Assembly (NCBI GenBank): GCA_035509415.1
Contig: DATJLQ010000229.1
Location: 1 to 10,834, forward strand
Source: DATJLQ01 sp035509415
Lineage (GTDB): Bacteria; Pseudomonadota; Alphaproteobacteria; JACZXZ01
Reading direction: 5' to 3'
DNA: 10,834 nucleotides
The position numbers and the translations under genes are program-made. This document shows, piece by piece, positions 5,475 to 10,834 of the stretch. The notes under the pieces are model-generated. The model worked only from the letters and a program-made list of their open reading frames with translations, had not been told where the DNA came from and made no database searches. Position 1 is the first letter of the stretch. Every line of letters starts with the position of its first letter.

Positions 5475-5723
5475 TCAGCTCGCGGCCTTGTTGTCCCCGG
5501 CGATCACTTCCCAGCGCTTGCGCTTCGAAAGCGGGCGGCACTCGCGGATCTCCACCGTGTCGCCGACCTTGGCGCGGTTCTCCGCGTCGTGGGCCATGAA
5601 CTTCTTCGAGCGCACGATGTACTTCTTGTACATCGGGTGGGGAAACCGGCGGTCGACGCGCACCACGACGGTCTTGTCCGCCGCGTCGCTCACCACCACA
5701 CCCCGCAAGATCCGCCTCGGCAT
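5475..5723 (-). CDS. rpsQ: 30S ribosomal protein S17
   Basis: S17 is a primary 16S rRNA-binding protein with an OB fold. The 82-residue product (family about 75-90) shows MPRRILRGVVVSDAADKTVV, then VRVDRRFPHPMYKKYI, RSKKFMAHDAEN and the signature GDTVEIRECRPLSKRKRW. The ATG at 5723 is preceded by TAGGAG, in which the rpmC stop overlaps the Shine-Dalgarno, at 8 nt spacing. It starts 11 nt after rpmC. It is the last gene of the classical S10 operon. The RECRP form of the motif is one I associate with Rhodospirillales more than with Bradyrhizobium. Confidence 0.97.
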   Translation of the reverse strand: MPRRILRGVVVSDAADKTVVVRVDRRFPHPMYKKYIVRSKKFMAHDAENRAKVGDTVEIRECRPLSKRKRWEVIAGDNKAAS

Positions 5724-5734
5724 CGCGCTTTCTC

Positions 5735-5941
5735 CTACGAAACCTTCTTCTGTTTGTTGCGCTCGCCGAGGATCATCTTGATCCGGGCGATGTCGCGCCG
5801 CACCCGGCGCACCTGGGCCGTGTTCTCGAGCTGGCCGCTCGCCTTCTGGAAGCGCAGGTTGAACGCCTCCTTGCGCAGGCCCAGGAGCTGGTCCTTGAGC
5901 TCGTCGGCACTTTTCGCGCGCAAATCCTGGATCTCGGCCAC
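5735..5941 (-). CDS. rpmC: 50S ribosomal protein L29 (GTG start)
   Basis: L29 is a small helical-hairpin protein next to L23 at the tunnel exit, where SRP and trigger factor dock. The 68-residue product is MAEIQDLRAKSADELKDQLL followed by GLRKEAFNLRFQKASGQLEN, then TAQVRRVRRDIARIKMIL and a lysine-rich tail, all family-typical. The start is GTG at 5941: no ATG in frame gives a sensible N-terminus, a GGAGG (5949-5953) stands 7 nt upstream, and the rplP stop lies only 2 nt before. ATG-only gene calling would either miss this gene or extend it as a false fusion through rplP. Confidence 0.95.
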   Translation of the reverse strand: MAEIQDLRAKSADELKDQLLGLRKEAFNLRFQKASGQLENTAQVRRVRRDIARIKMILGERNKQKKVS

Positions 5942-5943
5942 GG

Positions 5944-6363
5944 TCAGCCCTCCATGCCCGGCCGCTGGACGATGCGGCTCTTGATCGGAAGCTTCGCCGC
6001 GGCGAGATTCATCGCCTCGTGCGCGACCGCCTTGGTGACGCCGTCCATCTCGAACATGATGCGGCCCGGATGGACGCGCACGCACCAGAACTCCGGCGTG
6101 CCCTTGCCCGAGCCCATACGCACCTCGGCCGGCTTCTTCGACACCGGCACGTCCGGGAAGATGCGGATCCAGACGCGGCCGACGCGCTTGATGTGGCGCG
6201 TGAGCGCGCGCCGCGCGGCCTCGATCTGGCGCGCAGTCACGCGGCCCGGCTCGACCGCCTTCAACCCGTAGGAGCCGAAATTGAGCGCGGTGCCGCCCGA
6301 GGCGAGGCCGTGGATGCGGCCCTTGTGCGCCTTTCGATATTTGGTCCGCTTCGGTTGCAGCAT
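5944..6363 (-). CDS. rplP: 50S ribosomal protein L16
   Basis: L16 lies near the A-site tRNA and the peptidyl-transferase region and organises late large-subunit assembly. The 139-residue product begins MLQPKRTKYRKAHKGRIHGL and contains NFGSYGLKAVEPGRVTARQ, IEAARRALTRHIKR, GRVWIRIFPDVPVSKKPAEV and RMGSGKGTPEFW. Arg82 in the VRMG motif corresponds to the arginine hydroxylated in E. coli L16 (Arg81). The end LPIKSRIVQR is typical. The ATG at 6363 follows AGGA. It starts 21 nt after rpsC and ends 2 nt before the rpmC GTG. Confidence 0.97.
   Translation of the reverse strand: MLQPKRTKYRKAHKGRIHGLASGGTALNFGSYGLKAVEPGRVTARQIEAARRALTRHIKRVGRVWIRIFPDVPVSKKPAEVRMGSGKGTPEFWCVRVHPGRIMFEMDGVTKAVAHEAMNLAAAKLPIKSRIVQRPGMEG
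5949..5953 (-). promoter_or_regulatory. rpmC Shine-Dalgarno GGAGG deciding the GTG start
   Basis: GGAGG on the minus strand lies inside the last codons of rplP, 7 nt before GTG (5939-5941). The spacing is ideal and supports GTG as the rpmC start, coupled to rplP termination 2 nt upstream. Confidence 0.75.
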
Positions 6364-6384
6364 CGTCCTGTTCCTTCGGTGCCG

Positions 6385-7062
6385 TTAGCGCGCGACTTGC
6401 TGGTCGGCGAGGCGCTTGTCCTGCGCCATCGGGTCGTGCGCCATGATCTCGCCCTTGAAGATCCAGACCTTGACGCCGCAGGTGCCGTAGGTGGTCTTCG
6501 CGGTCGCGACGCCGTAGTCGATGTCGGCGCGCAGCGTGTGGAGCGGGACGCGTCCCTCGCGATACCACTCGACGCGCGCGATCTCGGCGCCGCCCAGGCG
6601 GCCGCCGCAGGTGATCTTGATGCCTTGGGCGCCCAAGCGCATGGCCGACTGCACCGCGCGCTTCATCGCGCGCCGGAAGGCGACGCGGCGCTCGAGCTGC
6701 TGGGCGATGTTCTCGGCGACCAGGCGCGCCTCGAGCTCGGGCTTGCGGATCTCGACGATGTTGAGGTGCACCTCGCTCGCCGTCATCTTGGCGAGGTCCT
6801 GGCGCAGCTTCTCGATGTCGGCGCCCTTCTTCCCGATCACGACGCCGGGGCGCGCGGTGTGGATGGTGATGCGCGCCTTCTTCGCCGGCCGCTCGATCAC
6901 GACGCGCGCGACGCCGGCCTGGGAGAGCCGCTCGTGGAGATAGGTGCGGAGCTTCAGATCCTCGTGCAGGAGCTGGGCGTAGTCGCCGTCCGCGAACCAG
7001 CGGCTGTCCCAGGTCCGGTTGATGCCGAGCCGGAGCCCGGTCGGGTTGACCTTGTGGCCCAT
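6385..7062 (-). CDS. rpsC: 30S ribosomal protein S3
   Basis: S3 lines the mRNA entry channel of the small-subunit head and, with S4 and S5, gives the ribosome helicase activity. The 225-residue product starts MGHKVNPTGLRLGINRTWDS. A type II KH domain (about residues 38-107) carries the GxxG loop GKKG at 77-80 in VVIGKKGADIEKLRQDL. The C-terminal domain has AENIAQQLERRVAFRRAMKR, GAQGIKITCGGRLGGAEIAR, EWYREGRVPLHTLRADIDYG and GVKVWIFKGE. The start overlaps the rplV stop by one base (TGATG), with AGGAG 8 nt upstream inside rplV, so translation is probably coupled. Confidence 0.98.
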   Translation of the reverse strand: MGHKVNPTGLRLGINRTWDSRWFADGDYAQLLHEDLKLRTYLHERLSQAGVARVVIERPAKKARITIHTARPGVVIGKKGADIEKLRQDLAKMTASEVHLNIVEIRKPELEARLVAENIAQQLERRVAFRRAMKRAVQSAMRLGAQGIKITCGGRLGGAEIARVEWYREGRVPLHTLRADIDYGVATAKTTYGTCGVKVWIFKGEIMAHDPMAQDKRLADQQVAR

Positions 7063-7457
7063 CAGGCGTTCTCCTGCGCTTCTGTTTCGCTGCGCTCGCG
7101 CACGATGATGCGCAAATTGCTGAATGGCTTCACGATGCGCGCGCCGCGGCCGCGCGCGCGCGCGTGGAAGCGCCGCATCACGAGCCCGCGCCCGACCGTC
7201 GCCTCGGCGACGTAGAGCCGGTCGACGTCGAGCTGGTGGTTGTTCTCGGCGTTGGCGATCGCGGCGGCGAGCACCTTCTTCACCTCGCCGGCGACGCGGC
7301 GGCGCGAAAAAGTGAGCTCGGCCAAGGCCTTCTCGGCCTCGAGGCCGCGGATCGACTGGGCCACCAGATTGAGCTTCCGGGGGCTCGTGCGGATCGAGGC
7401 GGCGTAGGCCATGGCCTCGTTGTCGTCGAGCCGGCGCGGAGTCGCTTTCTTCCCCAT
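7062..7457 (-). CDS. rplV: 50S ribosomal protein L22
   Basis: L22 extends a beta-hairpin into the peptide exit tunnel, where with L4 it forms the constriction and affects macrolide binding. The 131-residue product has IRTSPRKLNLVAQSIRGL, the domain core VKKVLAAAIANAENNHQLDV, and the tunnel hairpin VGRGLVMRRFHARARGRGAR (about residues 88-107), then the final IVKPFSNLRIIVRE. GAGGAGG lies 9 nt before the ATG. It begins one base after the rpsS stop and shares one base with the rpsC start. The tail beyond the fold (SETEAQENA) is a short acidic addition. Confidence 0.97.
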   Translation of the reverse strand: MGKKATPRRLDDNEAMAYAASIRTSPRKLNLVAQSIRGLEAEKALAELTFSRRRVAGEVKKVLAAAIANAENNHQLDVDRLYVAEATVGRGLVMRRFHARARGRGARIVKPFSNLRIIVRERSETEAQENA

Positions 7458-7458
7458 C

Positions 7459-7749
7459 TCAGGCGACCTCCTCGCGCTTCACCTTGCGATCGACCGCCGA
7501 GTGGCCGTGGAACACGCGCGTCGGCGAGAACTCGCCGAACTTGTGGCCGACCATGTTCTCGGTCACCAGCACGGGGACGAACTTGTGGCCGTTGTAGACG
7601 CCGAAAGTGAGGCCGACGAACTGCGGCAGGATGGTCGAGCGCCGCGACCAGGTCTTGATCACTTCCTTGCGCCCGCCCTCGCGCGCCTTCTCCGCCTTCT
7701 TGAGGAGATAGCCGTCGACGAACGGTCCCTTCCACGTTGAGCGAGTCAC
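7459..7749 (-). CDS. rpsS: 30S ribosomal protein S19 (GTG start)
   Basis: S19 works with S13 in the small-subunit head near the A-site tRNA and bridge B1. The 96-residue product reads MTRSTWKGPFVDGYLLKKAE, then RKEVIKTWSRRSTILPQFVG, LTFGVYNGHKFVPVLVTENM, VGHKFGEFSPTRVFHGH and a basic tail, in line with the family length of about 92. The initiator is GTG at 7749: it gives the conserved TRSxWKGPF N-terminus, and AGGAG (7759-7763), overlapping the rplB stop, stands 9 nt upstream. The gap to rplB is 12 nt. Confidence 0.97.
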   Translation of the reverse strand: MTRSTWKGPFVDGYLLKKAEKAREGGRKEVIKTWSRRSTILPQFVGLTFGVYNGHKFVPVLVTENMVGHKFGEFSPTRVFHGHSAVDRKVKREEVA

Positions 7750-7758
7750 GGTTCCGTT

Positions 7759-7763
7759 CTCCT
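7759..7763 (-). promoter_or_regulatory. rpsS Shine-Dalgarno AGGAG deciding the GTG start
   Basis: AGGAG on the minus strand overlaps the rplB stop (TAG) and lies 9 nt before GTG 7747-7749. It supports the GTG as the true rpsS initiator. Confidence 0.65.
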
Positions 7764-8592
7764 ACTTCTGAAAGCGCCGGCGCACGATGTACTTGCTCGT
7801 GGCCTTGTTCTTGCGCGTCCGCTTGCCCTTGGTCGAGATGCCCCAGGGCGTGACCGGATGGCGCCCGCCCTTGGTGCGGCCCTCGCCGCCGCCATGCGGG
7901 TGGTCGATCGGGTTCATGGCGACGCCGCGCACCACGGGACGGCGGCCGAGCCAGCGCGAGCGGCCCGCCTTGCCGATCTTGATGTTGCCGTGGTCCGGGT
8001 TCGAGACCGCGCCGATGGTCGCCATGCATTCGGCGCGCACCATGCGCACCTCGCCCGAGGAAAGCTTCAAGAGCGCATAGCCCGCATCGCGGCCCACGAG
8101 CTGCACGTAGCTGCCCGCCGCGCGCGCGAGTTGGCCGCCCTTCCCCACCTTCATCTCGACATTGTGCACGATGGTGCCGACCGGGATGTTGGCGAGCGGC
8201 ATGGCGTTGCCGGGGACGATGTCCTCCTTCTCGCCCGCGACCACCATGTCGCCGGCCTTGAGGCGCTGGGGCGCGAGGATATAGGCGAGCTCGCCGTCCT
8301 CGTAGCGCACGAGCGCGATGAACGCGGTGCGGTTCGGATCGTACTCCAGGCGCTCGACGGTCGCCTTCATGCCCCACTTGGCGCGGCGCGTGAAATCGAT
8401 CGTGCGCAGCCGGCGCTTGTGGCCGCCGCCCTTCTGCCAGACCGTGATGTGACCGTGATTGTTGCGCCCGCCGGTCGAGGACTTGCCGACGACGAGCGAC
8501 TTCACGGGCTCGCCGGTCCAGAGCTCGCTCCGGTCGACCGTGACCAGGCCGCGGAGCGAGGGCGTCACCGGTTTGAACGTCTTGAGTGCCAT
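7762..8592 (-). CDS. rplB: 50S ribosomal protein L2
   Basis: L2 is the largest and one of the most conserved large-subunit proteins, needed for subunit association and peptidyl-transferase assembly. The 276-residue product (273 in E. coli) shows the OB-fold RNA-binding half with GRNNHGHITVWQKGGGHKRR and RTIDFTRRAKWGMKATVERL, then YILAPQRLKAGDMVVAGE, the SH3-like half with NIPVGTIVHNVEMKVGKGGQ and GRDAGYALLKLSSGEVRM. The catalytic-region signature GVAMNPIDHPHGGGEGRT is at 223-240; His231 should correspond to the essential E. coli His229. The C-terminus KYIVRRRFQK is normal. The gene starts 15 nt after rplW. Confidence 0.98.
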   Translation of the reverse strand: MALKTFKPVTPSLRGLVTVDRSELWTGEPVKSLVVGKSSTGGRNNHGHITVWQKGGGHKRRLRTIDFTRRAKWGMKATVERLEYDPNRTAFIALVRYEDGELAYILAPQRLKAGDMVVAGEKEDIVPGNAMPLANIPVGTIVHNVEMKVGKGGQLARAAGSYVQLVGRDAGYALLKLSSGEVRMVRAECMATIGAVSNPDHGNIKIGKAGRSRWLGRRPVVRGVAMNPIDHPHGGGEGRTKGGRHPVTPWGISTKGKRTRKNKATSKYIVRRRFQK

Positions 8593-8607
8593 GGTGCCGT
8601 TCCCGCC

Positions 8608-8928
8608 CTAGATGCTCGAGGTGACGTCGATCGTCTGCCCTTCGGCAAGCGAGACGACCGCTTTCTTGGTGTCCGGACGTTGGCCCGGCCGGCCCTGCCA
8701 GACCTTGCTCTTGCCGCCCGTAATGAGCGTGTTGACCGCCTTGACCTTGACCTTGAACAGGCTCTCGACCGCGGCGCGGATCTCGGGCTTGGTCGCATCC
8801 AGCGGCACGCGGAAGGTCACCTGGTTGTGCTCCGAGCCGCGCGTCGCCTTCTCGGTGATCACGGGCGTGCGCACGAGCTCGTACATGCGCTCGCGGCTCA
8901 CTTTGACGATGCCGGAATAGCGCTTCAT
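8608..8928 (-). CDS. rplW: 50S ribosomal protein L23
   Basis: L23 lies at the tunnel exit and is the docking site for trigger factor and SRP. The 106-residue product contains MYELVRTPVITEKATRGSEH, DATKPEIRAAVESLFKVKVK, AVNTLITGGKSKV and KKAVVSLAEGQTIDVTSSI. The ATG at 8928 overlaps the rplD stop (ATGA), with AGGAGAGG (8934-8941) placing AGGAG 8 nt upstream. It adds MKRYSGIVK before the part that aligns with the E. coli N-terminus. Alternative starts are GTG at 8901 (97 residues) and ATG at 8886 (92 residues); the overlap and ribosome-binding site favour 8928. The VSRERMYELVRTP form reads as closer to Rhodospirillales than to Bradyrhizobium L23 in my memory. Confidence 0.95.
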   Translation of the reverse strand: MKRYSGIVKVSRERMYELVRTPVITEKATRGSEHNQVTFRVPLDATKPEIRAAVESLFKVKVKAVNTLITGGKSKVWQGRPGQRPDTKKAVVSLAEGQTIDVTSSI

Positions 8929-9554
8929 TTCAGCCTCTCCTGCAGCTTCTCGACCGCGGCCTTGGTGAGCACGAGCGTGTCGCGGCGCAGGATGTCGTAG
9001 ACGTTGGCCCCCTGCTGAGGCAGGAGATCGACGCCCGGGATGTTGCGCGCGGCGCGCGCGAACGCCACGTCCACCTCCGGCCCGTCGATGATCAGGACCG
9101 AGGACCAGCCGAGCTTGTCGAGCTTCGCCGCCAGGCCCTTGGTCTTGGCCTGCTTCATCTTGGCCTCGTCGAGGACCGCGAGCTTGCCTTCGGCCGCCTT
9201 GGACGACAGCGCCATCCTGAGGCCGAGCTTCCGGACCTTCTTCTGGAGGTCGTAGGCGTGGCTGCGCACGACCGGCCCGAAGATCACCGCACCGCCGCGG
9301 AACTGGGGCGAGCGCAGGCTGCCCTGGCGCGCCGAGCCGGTGCCCTTCTGGCGATAGGGCTTCTTGGTGGTGCCCTGGATGTCGGAGATGCCCTTGGTCT
9401 TGTGCGTGCCGGCCTGGCGCTTCGCGAGCTGCCAATTGACCACGCGCGCGAGGATGTCCTTGCGCGGGGCGACGCCGAACACGGTCTCGTCGAGCTCGAG
9501 CTCGCCGACCGATTTGTTGTCGAGATTGATGACCGAGGTCTTCATGGCGCTCAT
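8925..9554 (-). CDS. rplD: 50S ribosomal protein L4
   Basis: L4 forms part of the exit-tunnel constriction and, in E. coli, represses its own S10 operon. The 209-residue product reads MSAMKTSVINLDNKSVGELE, then VNWQLAKRQAGTHKTKG and the tunnel loop KKPYRQKGTGSARQGSLRSP plus QFRGGAVIFGPVVRSHAYDL. The second half has LGLRMALSSKAAEGKLAVLD, ARNIPGVDLLPQQGANVYDI and LRRDTLVLTKAAVEKL. The start at 9554 overlaps the rplC stop (ATGA); ATG at 9545 (MKTSVINLDN, 206 residues) fits the family length equally well. The GSARQGSLRSPQFRGG loop differs from the GGARHGSARVPQFRGG I recall for Bradyrhizobium. Whether the L4 leader control exists is unknown: the S10 leader is replaced here by the tuf-rpsJ gap. Confidence 0.96.
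   Translation of the reverse strand: MSAMKTSVINLDNKSVGELELDETVFGVAPRKDILARVVNWQLAKRQAGTHKTKGISDIQGTTKKPYRQKGTGSARQGSLRSPQFRGGAVIFGPVVRSHAYDLQKKVRKLGLRMALSSKAAEGKLAVLDEAKMKQAKTKGLAAKLDKLGWSSVLIIDGPEVDVAFARAARNIPGVDLLPQQGANVYDILRRDTLVLTKAAVEKLQERLK
8937..8941 (-). promoter_or_regulatory. rplW Shine-Dalgarno AGGAG inside rplD
   Basis: AGGAG (part of AGGAGAGG) lies in the last codons of rplD, 8 nt before the rplW ATG that overlaps the rplD stop. It is the main reason for choosing the longer L23 start. Confidence 0.65.
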
Positions 9555-10279
9555 TCGCTCTTCTCGGCGGGGGCGGCCTCGGCCGGCGCCGCGGTGGTGG
9601 CGGGGGCACGACGCACCGCACCCGGGAACGGCAGATCCTTGGGCGCCTTGCGCTTGACCGCGTCGCGCACGAGGACGAAGCCGCCGTCCGAGCCCGGGAC
9701 GGCGCCCGAGATCATCAGGAGCCCGCGCGCCACGTCGGTCGCGACCACCTTGACGTTCTGGGTCGTGCGCCGCTTGTCGCCGAGATGGCCGGCCATCTTC
9801 TTGCCCTTGAAGGTGCGGCCCGGATCCTGGCGGTTGCCGGTCGAGCCGTGGCTGCGGTGGGAGATCGAGACGCCGTGGGACGCGCGCAGGCCGCCGAAAT
9901 GGTGACGCTTGATGGCGCCCGCGAAGCCCTTGCCGATGGTGGTGCCGGTCACGTCGACGAACTGGCCCGCGAGGAAATGGTCGGCCGTGAGCTCGGCGCC
10001 CACCTCGATGAGCGCGTCGGGGGTGACGCGGAACTCGACCAGCTTCCGCTTCGGCTCGACCTTGGCCTTGGCGAAGTGGCCGCGCATCCCCTTCGAGACG
10101 TTCTTGGTGCGCGCCTTGCCGACGCCGAGCTGGAGGGCGGTGTAGCCGTCCTTCTCCTGGGTGCGTTGCGCCACGACCTGGCACGCCTCGACCTTGAGCA
10201 CGGTGACCGGAACGTGGTCTCCGGCCTCGGTGAAGAGGCGCATCATGCCGACTTTTTGCGCGATCAAACCGGTACGCAT
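9551..10279 (-). CDS. rplC: 50S ribosomal protein L3
   Basis: L3 is an early assembly protein that reaches toward the peptidyl-transferase centre. The 242-residue product starts MRTGLIAQKVGMMRLFTEAG and contains VPVTVLKVEACQVVAQRT, VDVTGTTIGKGFAGAIKRHH, GGLRASHGVSISHRSHGSTG and NRQDPGRTFKGKKMAGHLGD. Gln151 in GNRQDPG corresponds to the glutamine methylated by PrmB in E. coli (Gln150). The core ends around residue 215; a further Ala/Pro/Glu-rich tail (about 220-242) is a common alphaproteobacterial addition. The gap to rpsJ is 27 nt, with AGGGAAG upstream of the ATG. 18 of 243 codons end in A or T by hand count. Confidence 0.97.
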   Translation of the reverse strand: MRTGLIAQKVGMMRLFTEAGDHVPVTVLKVEACQVVAQRTQEKDGYTALQLGVGKARTKNVSKGMRGHFAKAKVEPKRKLVEFRVTPDALIEVGAELTADHFLAGQFVDVTGTTIGKGFAGAIKRHHFGGLRASHGVSISHRSHGSTGNRQDPGRTFKGKKMAGHLGDKRRTTQNVKVVATDVARGLLMISGAVPGSDGGFVLVRDAVKRKAPKDLPFPGAVRRAPATTAAPAEAAPAEKSE

Positions 10280-10306
10280 GGCGGAACTTCCCTCGGGCTC
10301 CCTTCC

Positions 10307-10615
<309 letters not shown>

Positions 10616-10626
10616 CGAGCGGCCCC

Positions 10627-10834
<208 letters not shown>

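Noticed and set aside
10616..10626. Search for an S10 leader with L4-type attenuation upstream of rpsJ
   Set aside because: Only 11 nt separate tuf from rpsJ, too short for a leader hairpin system like that of E. coli.

Overview
This window is the core ribosomal-protein cluster of a GC-rich alphaproteobacterium. It holds the 3' end of tuf, the S10 operon, the spc operon and the 5' three-quarters of secY. Every gene I can support lies on the minus strand, so transcription runs from high to low coordinates. The gene order is the textbook one: tuf', rpsJ, rplC, rplD, rplW, rplB, rpsS, rplV, rpsC, rplP, rpmC, rpsQ | rplN, rplX, rplE, rpsN, rpsH, rplF, rplR, rpsE, rpmD, rplO, secY'. No expected gene is missing, inserted or visibly broken. 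Together the genes supply nine small-subunit... and large-subunit proteins of one ribosome assembly line, plus the main subunit of the membrane translocon and the C-terminus of EF-Tu.

Layout in transcription order. 10834-7062: tuf 3' end, then rpsJ to rplV, packed with gaps of 27 nt or less or with ATGA overlaps. 7062-5475: rpsC, rplP, rpmC and rpsQ, with rpmC starting on GTG. 5474-5423: a 52-nt spacer at the position of the S10/spc operon boundary. 5422-1712: rplN to rpmD, again tightly packed. 1711-981: rplO flanked by two unusually long spacers of 118 and 121 nt. 980-1: secY, cut by the window edge. Starts were chosen from family N-termini and Shine-Dalgarno spacing. They differ from the longest open frame for rpsE, rpmD, rplF, rpsH, rplX, rplW, rplD and rpmC. 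There is no gene-free stretch longer than about 120 bases.

No undescribed system is visible; most of the window is ordinary housekeeping DNA. Two things deserve a second look. First, the rpmD-rplO spacer holds an 86-bp imperfect palindrome with CGTCATG/CATGACG ends, of the kind I associate with dispersed intergenic repeats in Bradyrhizobium and Rhodopseudomonas relatives; a degenerate half-copy lies in the rplO-secY spacer. Second, third-position composition steps sharply at the rplR/rpsE junction near position 2500. By hand count, A/T-ending codons are about 6-7% in rplC, rplF and rplR but about 13-20% in rpsE, rpmD, rplO and secY. The protein sequences also hint at a mosaic: SecY and S5 read as Hyphomicrobiales-like, while L4, S14 and L23 read to me as closer to Rhodospirillales. 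This could be homologous replacement within the operon or an assembly chimera.
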